Assembly: GCA_024638815.1 (NCBI GenBank)
Contig: JAHEJM010000035.1
Span: 2,874-35,701 of the forward strand
Source: Acidimicrobiales bacterium
GTDB lineage: Bacteria > Actinomycetota > Acidimicrobiia > Acidimicrobiales > SZUA-35
Direction: 5' to 3'
Length of the DNA stretch: 32,828 nt
In this document: positions 8,675 through 15,698 of the stretch, in pieces
Numbering within the stretch: position 1 is the first letter of the stretch
Layout of the letters: every line of letters starts with the position of its first letter
Made by a program: the position numbers and the translations under genes
Notes under the pieces: model-generated
Database searches by the model: none
Seen by the model: only the letters and a program-made list of their open reading frames with translations
What the model was told of the DNA's origin: nothing

Positions 8675-10539
8675 TGAGCCATTCCTTCCCGGAGAGCGGT
8701 CTCGAGTTCCCCACCGGTGAAGGGCAGGCCCGTCACCTTGCTGATGGTCTTGGCATCGACCAGATACTCGGCCCGAAGCAGACGGGACAGCTGACCCAGA
8801 TTCAGTTCGGGGACGAACACGTGTTTGCGACCGCCCAGAACCTCACCCAGGTTGGCAGGGAACGGATTCAGGTGGCTGAGGTGGGCGTGATCGATGTCGA
8901 CACCGTCCTGACGGAGTCGTTCGACGGCGGCGGTGATGGAGCCACGAGTGGAACCCCAACCCACGACCAGAACCGGGGCCTCACCCTGACCGTCGACCTC
9001 CACCGGCGGGATGTCGTTGGCGATGCCTTTGATCTTGGCCTCCCGCAGGTCGGTCATACGGGAATGATTGGCCGAGTCGTAGCTGACGTTGCCGGTCACG
9101 TCGTGCTTCTCCAACCCACCCAGGCGGTGCTCGAGGCCGGGAGTGCCGGGAACGCCCCACGGCCGGGCCAGCGTCTCCTCGTCACGGGCATAGGGCAGGA
9201 ACACCGGGGCTCCGTTCTCATCGGTGCCGTTGGCCTCCAAGGCGAACGGCACACTGATGTCAGGCAGCGAGTCGGCGTCGGGCAACAACCACGGCTCGGC
9301 TCCGTTGGCCAGATAGCCGTCGGTGAGCAGGATGACGGGGGTGCGGTACTTGAGGGCCAGGCGCGACGCCTCGATCACGGCGTTGAAGCACTCGGCAGGG
9401 GTTGACGCGGCAACGATGGGAAGCGGTGCCTCGCCGTGACGACCGTACATGGCCATCATCAGGTCGCTGGCCTCGGTCTTGGTCGGCAATCCGGTTGACG
9501 GTCCGCCCCGCTGGACATCGATGATGACCAACGGCAGCTCGACGCTGACGGCCAGGCCGAGGGTCTCACCCTTCAACGCCACACCGGGACCCGACGTGGT
9601 GGTGAAGGCCAGGCTGCCGCCGTAGGCGGCGCCGAGAGCGGCGCCGACACCGGCGATCTCGTCCTCGGCCTGGAAGGTACGGACACCGAAGTTCTTGTGT
9701 CGGCTCAACTCATGAAGGATGTCCGAGGCCGGAGTGATGGGATAGCTGCCGAGGAACACCGGCAGCTTGGCCAGCTGGCCGGCGGCAATCATGCCCCACG
9801 AGGTCGCCGTATTGCCGGTGATGTTGGTGTACTCACCAGGCTTCTGGGGAGCCGCTGCCACCTTGTAGGGAGAGCCGAACATCTCGGCCGTTTCCCCGAA
9901 AGCATGGCCGGCTTTGAAGGCGGCGATATTGGCCTCGACCACCATCGGGTTCTTGCCGAACTTGGCCTTGACCCATTCCAGGGTCGGCTCCACCGGGCGG
10001 GAGTACATCCAGCTGACCAACCCGAGGGCAAAGAAGTTCTTGGACCGCTCGGCGTCCCGCTTCCTGACTCCGAGATCGGCGGTGGCTTCCAGGGTCATCT
10101 TGGTCATGGCGACCCGGTGGACGACGAAATCGGCCAGGTCACCGTTCTCCCTGGGATCGCTGGTGTAGCCCGCCTTCTCCAGGTTTCGTTCGTCGAAGGC
10201 ATCGTCATTGAGGATGACGGTGCCGCCGGAGCGCAGGCGGTCGATCTCGCTCTTCAACGCCGCCGGGTTCATGGCCACCAGGACGTCGGGAGCATCACCT
10301 GGAGTGTGGATGTCGTGGTTCGAGATATGGACCTGGAACGCCGACACGCCGGCCAGCGTGCCCTGAGGGGCCCGGATCTCGGCCGGAAAGTCCGGCAGCG
10401 TGGCCAGGTCGTTCCCGGCGAGGGCGCTCGCCGAGGTGAATCGATCACCGGTCAGCTGCATGCCGTCGCCGGAGTCACCGGCGAATCGGATTACGACGTG
10501 ATCAAGGGCTTGGTCGACCCGATCAGCTGTGTCAGTCAC
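8671..10539 (-). CDS. korA: 2-oxoacid:ferredoxin oxidoreductase, fused gamma-alpha subunit
   Basis: A 622-residue product in which the gamma domain (about 15-200, starting VVIRFAGDSGDGMQLTG) is fused ahead of the alpha/pyrimidine-binding domain (about 230-500, with GNTATSWGMIAAGQLA, YPITPASDILHEL, QAEDEIAGVGAALGAAYGG and TSGPGVALKGE) and a C-terminal domain with VVGWGSTRGSI. This is the standard KorA/VorA-type fusion. I place the start at the GTG at 10537-10539: GAGGGG stands five bases upstream and the protein then starts near the gamma domain. A reading from 11 codons upstream is also open. It forms an operon with korB. One copy of a 13-bp repeat covers the start codon. Confidence 0.93.
   Translation of the reverse strand: MTDTADRVDQALDHVVIRFAGDSGDGMQLTGDRFTSASALAGNDLATLPDFPAEIRAPQGTLAGVSAFQVHISNHDIHTPGDAPDVLVAMNPAALKSEIDRLRSGGTVILNDDAFDERNLEKAGYTSDPRENGDLADFVVHRVAMTKMTLEATADLGVRKRDAERSKNFFALGLVSWMYSRPVEPTLEWVKAKFGKNPMVVEANIAAFKAGHAFGETAEMFGSPYKVAAAPQKPGEYTNITGNTATSWGMIAAGQLAKLPVFLGSYPITPASDILHELSRHKNFGVRTFQAEDEIAGVGAALGAAYGGSLAFTTTSGPGVALKGETLGLAVSVELPLVIIDVQRGGPSTGLPTKTEASDLMMAMYGRHGEAPLPIVAASTPAECFNAVIEASRLALKYRTPVILLTDGYLANGAEPWLLPDADSLPDISVPFALEANGTDENGAPVFLPYARDEETLARPWGVPGTPGLEHRLGGLEKHDVTGNVSYDSANHSRMTDLREAKIKGIANDIPPVEVDGQGEAPVLVVGWGSTRGSITAAVERLRQDGVDIDHAHLSHLNPFPANLGEVLGGRKHVFVPELNLGQLSRLLRAEYLVDAKTISKVTGLPFTGGELETALREGMAQ
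10526..10538. repeat. 13-bp repeat, copy 1, overlapping the korA start codon
   Basis: GCTGTGTCAGTCA occurs here and again, identical, at 10626-10638, exactly 100 bp away. This copy covers two of the three bases of the korA GTG and its first codons. A third, diverged copy (ACTGTGTCACTCA) is at 10650-10662. Confidence 0.7.
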
Positions 10540-10625
10540 GTGAACCCCTCGTTTCGCAGGCTCGCAGTCCATTCGGTGAATCCCGCCTGCCGTGACCGAC
10601 CATGTCGTGTGAGTTGCTCGATTTC

Positions 10626-10690
10626 GCTGTGTCAGTCAGCTTTCGTCTCACTGTGTCACTCAGTTTCAACGTCTCACTCAGCTTCGCCAT
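10626..10690. repeat. Imperfect tandem array of 24- and 26-bp units
   Basis: Two units beginning TGTGTCAGTCAGCTTTC (10628-10651) and TGTGTCACTCAGTTTCAAC (10652-10677) both end in GTCTCAC, and a third partial unit TCAGCTTCG follows at 10678. The unit starts are the second and third copies of the 13-bp element that also lies on the korA start. No similar array occurs elsewhere in the window. It could be a regulator-binding array, or a remnant of repetitive coding sequence. Confidence 0.65.
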
Positions 10691-10753
10691 GACCAGGGCT
10701 GGATCGGCAGTGATCAGCACCATGACCGCGACCCTTCGTACGGTTTCCATCTA

Positions 10754-10767
10754 TCACGGTACCGTGA
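10754..10767. promoter_or_regulatory. Perfect 14-bp palindrome, candidate operator of the aminotransferase gene
   Basis: TCACGGTACCGTGA is a perfect 14-bp palindrome lying 86 bp before the aminotransferase start codon. Such size and symmetry fit a dimeric helix-turn-helix repressor site. It is intergenic, so codon constraints do not explain it. No regulator gene lies beside it, so the protein that might bind is unknown. Confidence 0.45.
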
Positions 10768-10853
10768 AAGACGACCTGCCGGGCCGACCCGGCGACTTTC
10801 TTCTACGTGGCGGCAACGATCCGGGTCCACCGGTCTCGGAAGTCAGGATCGAC

Positions 10854-12044
10854 ATGGTTCGTGTCCCTCATCTCAGCTCGAAACTCCAAGGATTCGGGAC
10901 CACCATCTTCGCCGAGATGTCGGCTTTGGCGGCGAAGACCAATGCCATCAATCTGGGCCAGGGGTTCCCTGACACCGACGGGCCGGAGGAGGTGTCGGCG
11001 GCCGCCATCGAGGCGATCCGGTCCGGTGTGAACCAGTACCCGCCGGGACCGGGACTACCCGTGTTGCGGCACGCCGTGGCCGCCCACCAGGAGCGGTTCT
11101 GGTCGCTCCAGGTCGATCCCGACACCGAGGTGCTGGTAACGGCCGGAGCCACCGAGGCCGTCACGGCGGCGATCCTCGGGTTGTGCGAGGTCGGTGACGA
11201 GGTCCTGGCCTTCGATCCAACCTACGACTCCTATGGCGCCGCGGTGGCCATGGCGGGCGCGGTGCTGAAGACCGTCCCCCTCCGGGCCCCGTCGGCCGAC
11301 AGCGCCGATCTCCGCTTCACCTTCGATCCGGTCCGGCTGGCGGCGGCGGTGACGGCCAAGACCCGCCTGCTGCTGCTCAACAGCCCCCACAATCCGACGG
11401 GCAAGGTGTTCGATCGCCACGAACTGGAACTGGTGGCCGACATCTGCCGCCGCCACGATCTCATCGCCGTCACCGACGAGGTCTACGAGCATCTGGTGTT
11501 CGAAGGCGAACACCTGCCGCTGGCCGGCTTCCCGGGCATGCGGGAACGCACCATTACGGTGTCATCTGCGGGCAAGACGTTCTCGTTCACCGGCTGGAAG
11601 ATCGGCTGGGCCGTGGCTCCGGCCGAGCTGCTCGTGCCGGTTCGGACCGCCAAACAGTTCCTGACCTTCGTCAACGGCGCCCCGTTCCAGCCGGCGGTGG
11701 CGGTGGGACTCGGCCTGGGCGACGACTACTTCGAACGGTTCGGCACCACACTGCAGCACAAGCGTGACCTCCTGGGCCGGATGCTGACCGCCGCCGGGTT
11801 CCGGGTACTCCGGCCCGAAGGTACCTACTTCACCACCGCCGACATCTCCCCGCTGGGCAACGAGACCAGTGTCGAGTTCTGCCTCGCCCTGCCGGAGCGA
11901 GCCGGCGTGGTCGCCGTGCCCAGTGAGGTCTTCTACCAGCATCGGGAGGAGGGCCGCTCCCTCATTCGCTTCTGTTTCGCCAAGCAGGACGAGTTACTGG
12001 AGCAGGCGGGACAGCGTCTGATCGACGCCCTGGGCCGAACCTGA
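10854..12044 (+). CDS. dapC: Class I PLP-dependent aminotransferase, DapC-like
   Basis: The 396-residue product closely follows the actinobacterial DapC group (N-succinyl-diaminopimelate aminotransferase, as in M. tuberculosis Rv0858c): TTIFAEMSALA, NLGQGFPDTDGP, NQYPPGPG, LLNSPHNPTGK, VTDEVYEHLVFE, and the PLP-lysine motif SSAGKTFSFTGWKIGWA. This enzyme works in lysine and diaminopimelate synthesis, hence in peptidoglycan supply. Close relatives act on methionine or kynurenine, so the substrate is only probable. I chose the ATG at 10854 because CAGGATCG stands just upstream and the family begins about there; the open frame back to 10602 runs through repeats and is not credible as protein. 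It converges with the gene ending at 12110, with a 65-bp gap. Confidence 0.85.
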   Translation: MVRVPHLSSKLQGFGTTIFAEMSALAAKTNAINLGQGFPDTDGPEEVSAAAIEAIRSGVNQYPPGPGLPVLRHAVAAHQERFWSLQVDPDTEVLVTAGATEAVTAAILGLCEVGDEVLAFDPTYDSYGAAVAMAGAVLKTVPLRAPSADSADLRFTFDPVRLAAAVTAKTRLLLLNSPHNPTGKVFDRHELELVADICRRHDLIAVTDEVYEHLVFEGEHLPLAGFPGMRERTITVSSAGKTFSFTGWKIGWAVAPAELLVPVRTAKQFLTFVNGAPFQPAVAVGLGLGDDYFERFGTTLQHKRDLLGRMLTAAGFRVLRPEGTYFTTADISPLGNETSVEFCLALPERAGVVAVPSEVFYQHREEGRSLIRFCFAKQDELLEQAGQRLIDALGRT

Positions 12045-12109
12045 TCGACAAACCACCGACCGGAGAAGCAAGACAGCCGAGTGGGAAGTCCACTGTCGCC
12101 GGCGAGCGG

Positions 12110-13906
12110 TCACGAACCCGCGCGGCCGCCGGACCGCTCCACTCGGGACCCGACGGCCTCGGCCACATCGGCCCGGCGCTGCACTGCGGTCAGCTCGCCG
12201 ACATTGGCGACGAACAGCACCACGGCGGCCACGGCGATGGCGCCGCCGATGGCGAACACGCTGAAGGTCAAGACCCCGGAGAACACGGCTTCGAACAGCA
12301 GGAACACCGTGGCCAGGGCCAGATAGACCAGTAGCAGACGCAGTACGGCCTGGAAGTGGCGTCGTACCAACTGCTCCAGCAGCGAGAACCCGGCGGCCAC
12401 CGTCAGCAGCAGGGTGGTGACTCGAAGCGAGTCGAACAGGAAGACGGCGGCCACCGCCAGTAGCAGCAGGGGCACGCTGCTGGCGGCCCAGATGGCGAGA
12501 ATTCGGCCCGCTTCCCGGGGCGGGGCCATGGGCACCGCCGGCTTGCTCAGGTGGGCACGGATATCGGGCTCCAGCCGCTGGCCCCGTTCCAGCCGTTTGG
12601 CCAGGTCCTCCAGCTCGGTCCGCTGGCGCAGCAGGTTGCTCAGTCGCCGGGACTCGTCGAGGTGCTCGTCGTGGTAGTCGGCTCGTCGAACCAGGGGCAG
12701 GAGTCGTGAGGTGCGGTCGATCTCCTCGTCGATCGAGGCCAGTGTGGCCTTGATGTTGATCAGGACCGCCTCGGAAGGAACCCTCGACGGTGGATTGGAG
12801 CCGTGCAGCCCGGCGAAACCGACGGGGTCGGCCCACGACAACCGGATCTTTCCGCTCCGGTCGAACTTCGGTCCCGACGGCCCCCGTTCCCCGTTCGTGG
12901 GATCGCCGGTGTCCAAGCCCCACAGACCCCGAAACTGACCGAAACACGAAATGTCATCGTCGAGGTGCCGCACATCCCAATGATCGTGCTGGGCGCCGTC
13001 GCCGGGGGCGGCATCGACGAAGGGCACACCGAGGGCCGGACCGAGACCACGTTCGGTTGCCTGATCCCGGATACGAAGCGCCCGCCTGGTCCAACGTTGT
13101 AGCCGGAACAGCCATCGCAGCCCAGGCACCTCGATTCGGGTTACGTAGTCGCCGGGATGGAAGTACAGGGCATGGGATCCGGCGCCGGCGAACAGCATGG
13201 GGCGGCCGTCAACCCGGGCCAGCTCGGGATCATCCCAGTGGCGGCGCAGGTCGGAACCGTAGTAGTCGTGATTTGAGGCCACGACCCAGATCGGCTCGGC
13301 GTTTTCGGGATCGCACATGATCCATGCCTGTTCCCAGTCGCCCTCGTGGTCGTTGAGCCCCCGGTACCCGGTGCGCCAATCGTTCATGGGATAGAAGTAG
13401 GCGTAGTGGAGGACCAGCCAGTTGGCCACCTCGACCACGCGACCGTAGACCACCGGCGCCGGCCCGGAGTCGAGCTCGGCCACCTTGGCCGCCGCCACCG
13501 GTGTGGTCAGGCGAGGTGTGGTGGGGCGAAAGAACACGCTGAGCAGGAACAGCGCATCGACAATGCGGCCGAACAAACCGACCCGACCCAGCCTTGGGCC
13601 CAGCAGGTGCCGAGCGAGCTTCCGGGCCTCGGTTCGGACCACGGCCCGCCGGTCGGCGTCGGAGACGAATTGGAGATGGGCCCCGTCGGGCAACCGCCCG
13701 GTCAGCGAGGCCGGTGTGAGGTGCCCGGGCTCCACCACCACCTCGCCGTTGACAACCAGCGAGCAGCGGTGGACGTAGCCGTCGACGGCCACGGGGAAGA
13801 ACAGCTCGCGACTGTCGTAGCGGATGACGGGGGTGTGCCGGCGCAGCAGCTCCAGCTCACGTTCTCGATCTGCTCGACCTGTAGTTCGATCCTTGTCTCG
13901 ATCCAT
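12110..13906 (-). CDS. Vps62-like domain protein with four C-terminal membrane spans, function unknown
   Basis: A 598-residue protein. The soluble part (about 1-370) contains NWLVLHYAYFYPMNDW (162-177), HEGDWEQAWIM (187-197) and GAGSHALYFHPGDY (241-254). These resemble the HEGDWE and GSHA-YF motifs of Vps62-related proteins, relatives of NPP1-type folds; the His, Glu and Asp residues could bind a metal. A helical, probably coiled-coil part follows (about 385-465), then four hydrophobic spans between about 475 and 590 and a charged tail. There is no signal peptide, so the domain probably faces the cytoplasm. The ATG at 13904-13906 has only a short GGAG nearby. No function is established for this arrangement. 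Downstream it converges on the aminotransferase. Confidence 0.72.
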   Translation of the reverse strand: MDRDKDRTTGRADRERELELLRRHTPVIRYDSRELFFPVAVDGYVHRCSLVVNGEVVVEPGHLTPASLTGRLPDGAHLQFVSDADRRAVVRTEARKLARHLLGPRLGRVGLFGRIVDALFLLSVFFRPTTPRLTTPVAAAKVAELDSGPAPVVYGRVVEVANWLVLHYAYFYPMNDWRTGYRGLNDHEGDWEQAWIMCDPENAEPIWVVASNHDYYGSDLRRHWDDPELARVDGRPMLFAGAGSHALYFHPGDYVTRIEVPGLRWLFRLQRWTRRALRIRDQATERGLGPALGVPFVDAAPGDGAQHDHWDVRHLDDDISCFGQFRGLWGLDTGDPTNGERGPSGPKFDRSGKIRLSWADPVGFAGLHGSNPPSRVPSEAVLINIKATLASIDEEIDRTSRLLPLVRRADYHDEHLDESRRLSNLLRQRTELEDLAKRLERGQRLEPDIRAHLSKPAVPMAPPREAGRILAIWAASSVPLLLLAVAAVFLFDSLRVTTLLLTVAAGFSLLEQLVRRHFQAVLRLLLVYLALATVFLLFEAVFSGVLTFSVFAIGGAIAVAAVVLFVANVGELTAVQRRADVAEAVGSRVERSGGRAGS

Positions 13907-14001
13907 GGCTCCGATATCGCAATCGGCCCCCGGGTGGTCCTGGTCAAGAGTTCCGTCCGACGATCCAACCCCGAACGTGCGACGATCGGGGGGCGGACGC
14001 G

Positions 14002-14037
14002 CCGGGCGCCGGGACGCGTGGACCTTCCGGCGCCCGG
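14002..14037 (-). terminator. GC-rich hairpin downstream of the Kbp-like gene
   Basis: A perfect 11-bp stem, CCGGGCGCCGG (14002-14012) with CCGGCGCCCGG (14027-14037), and a 14-base loop, about 34 bp past the stop of the Kbp-like gene. There is no T run after it on the minus strand, so it is a terminator of the U-poor kind at best. It also lies upstream of the Vps62-like gene and could act as a leader structure. Confidence 0.45.
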
Positions 14038-14070
14038 ATCGCCTTCACACGTTCGAACCCGATCCTACGG

Positions 14071-14638
14071 CTACGCCTGCTCGGGGATCCGGAGGACCTG
14101 GCCGACATAGATCTTGTCGGGGTCGATCTTGTCGGGGTCCTTCGGCATCGGCCGGTTGGCCTCGAAGATGACCGGATACTTCATGGCGTCGCCATAGTAC
14201 TCCTTGGCTGCTCAGGGTGTCACCGGCTACGACGACACGCATGTTGGACTCCTCGCTCTCCTCGGAGACGCTGATGTCGTCCTGGACGGTGCCGACGCCC
14301 TCGACGTTGCCGACGGCGAGGCTGGCCTTCTCCCGTTCCTCCCGGCTCTTGGCCGTTCCGGTGATGGTGGCGGTGCCGTCGTCGTAGCGGATGTCGAGGT
14401 CTTCGATCTCGATACCGAGTTCCTTGACGTAGGTCTCGAGGCCCCACGCTTTTTTCGTCTCGTCGAACTTCTCCATGCGCTCGGCCTTGGCTGCCGCCGC
14501 CTTCCGCTCCCGGATGCGCTTTGCCATGTCGGCCGCCCTTTCGGCCGATGCCGAGGCCGCCCTGGCCTGCTTCTCCTCCTTGCTGTCGCCGATACCGACC
14601 TTGGCTCCAGCCTCGCGGATGAAACCGAATACGCCCAT
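14071..14638 (-). pseudogene. Kbp/YgaU-like BON-LysM protein with a frameshift in the LysM domain
   Basis: The first frame encodes MGVFGFIREAGAKVG, a charged Ala/Lys/Glu-rich helix, a BON domain (YVKELGIEIEDLDIRYDDG to VQDDISV) and the start of a LysM domain, [10 protein letters not shown]. That frame then turns to nonsense. The frame beginning one base later continues the LysM domain: [40 protein letters not shown] and a stop at 14071-14073. The whole matches E. coli Kbp (YgaU), a small cytoplasmic potassium-binding protein, in order and length. The break is at about 14206, where IA expected between SS and KEYYG is replaced by a single C; five missing bases would restore it. The ATG at 14638 has AGGAG nine bases upstream. 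True mutation or assembly error cannot be told apart here. Confidence 0.8.
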
Positions 14639-14876
14639 GTGGGTCATCTCCTCTGATAGCCGACCCGTCACGAGTGGGCCGTCACTCGAAACTATCAATG
14701 AACGGCACCGAAGAGTCGGCCGCGTGGGGCGTGCCGGCATCGAAACCGCTCCGACTTGAGCCAGATCTCGTTTCGCGGCCATAGAGTGGAAGTGGTGGCG
14801 GAAGCCGGTGGGGCCATGCCGGCGAACCGCCAACCGATGTGAGCGTCAGGGCGTCCGGGGACGCCGATACTCGACC

Positions 14877-15698
14877 ATGCAGCAAATCGCAGACTACGAG
14901 GTACTTCAACAGCTCGGCGAGGGCAGCCAGGGCCAGTACTGGTTGGCCCGCCCACCGGCGCGGCTCGGCGTCAGCGACCAAACCGTTGCGGTCAAGACCA
15001 TGGTCCATGCCGCCAGCGACGCCGAGTTCGCCCGCCTGGCTCGGCATCTGCAGCTCTACGCCTCGGTGGAGTCACCCTGCCTTCACCGCGTCTACGACGT
15101 GGGCCAGCAGGGCAACCTGATCTACATCGCCGGCGAGTACGTGCCCGGGGGGTCGTTGACCCGCCCCGCCCGTCCCTTCTCCCGGGTCGACGTGCTCCGG
15201 GCCCTGGCCGACGCCGCCCGGGGCGCCCACGCTCTACACGAGGTCGGCATCGCCCACCGGGCTGTCCGCCCCGGGAACGTGATCCTGGCCGAGGGTCATG
15301 CCAAGCTGGCCGACATGGGTATCTCTCAGCTGCTGAGTCCGGGTCAGACCATCACCGGCGCAGCCCAGATGGGTGCCATCGAGTACTTGTCGCCGGAGAT
15401 CATCCAGGGTCAGCCGGCGTCGCGGGCCAGTGACATATGGGCCCTGGGAGCGACGCTCCACAAGGTACTCACCGGAATCAGCATCTATCCCCTGCTTCCC
15501 AGCAATTCGCTGGTCGACGCCCTCCGCTTCCTCCTCAATGAGAAACCGGTCATGGGTGATGCCCTTCGCAATGGTGAACGCCGCATCATCGAGGCCGTGG
15601 TGGCCGCCGACCCCGCCGACAGGCCGGCGACGTCCGAGGAGTTGGCCACCTCGATCTCCGAAGAGGCGGCCCGGCAGGCAGGGAAGCTCCAGGCATGA
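14877..15698 (+). CDS. Kinase-fold protein lacking the catalytic aspartate (probable pseudokinase)
   Basis: The 273-residue product has the Hanks kinase fold from end to end: glycine loop LGEGSQGQYWLA (13-24), AVKTM with Lys40, GEYVPGGSL hinge, and YLSPEIIQG in place of APE. The catalytic loop reads HRAVRPGN (127-134), so the HRD aspartate is Ala129 and the following lysine is Arg131; Asn134 remains. DFG reads DMG (146-148). It may bind ATP but should not transfer phosphate in the usual way. It has no membrane span or sensor. The stop codon overlaps the next gene's ATG (ATGA), so the two are surely coupled, and a joint signalling role with the FHA protein is likely by inference. The ATG at 14877 has no strong ribosome binding site. 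Confidence 0.85.
   Translation: MQQIADYEVLQQLGEGSQGQYWLARPPARLGVSDQTVAVKTMVHAASDAEFARLARHLQLYASVESPCLHRVYDVGQQGNLIYIAGEYVPGGSLTRPARPFSRVDVLRALADAARGAHALHEVGIAHRAVRPGNVILAEGHAKLADMGISQLLSPGQTITGAAQMGAIEYLSPEIIQGQPASRASDIWALGATLHKVLTGISIYPLLPSNSLVDALRFLLNEKPVMGDALRNGERRIIEAVVAADPADRPATSEELATSISEEAARQAGKLQA

Larger units (their letters stand above)
10540..10853. other. 314-bp divergent control region between korA and the aminotransferase gene
   Basis: The region must hold the promoters for korAB (leftward) and the aminotransferase (rightward). Visible parts are the 13-bp repeats, the near-tandem array at 10626-10690 and the palindrome at 10754-10767. A 72-codon frame on the minus strand (10750 to 10532) runs through the repeats and encodes KLSETLKLSDTV and RKLTDTAK; it overlaps the korA start and its codon choice is not convincing. 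I do not call it a gene. Confidence 0.5.

Noticed and set aside
10626..10690. The repeat array as a CRISPR
   Set aside because: The units are near-tandem with no constant repeat separated by unique spacers, only two and a half units exist, and no cas gene is near.
10532..10750. A 72-codon minus-strand frame through the repeats with KLSETLKLSDTV-like sequence
   Set aside because: It overlaps the korA start, its codon use is not convincing, and the pattern follows from the DNA repeats. Kept only as a note under the repeat finding.
10602..10853. An 84-residue N-terminal extension of the DapC-like aminotransferase
   Set aside because: It runs through the tandem repeats and the palindrome, has no family similarity, and a ribosome binding site precedes the ATG at 10854.
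14045..14206. Arg/Pro-rich C-terminus of the Kbp-like frame ([17 protein letters not shown] and on) as a real protein end
   Set aside because: The neighbouring frame gives a full LysM domain over the same bases, so this tail is out-of-frame translation.
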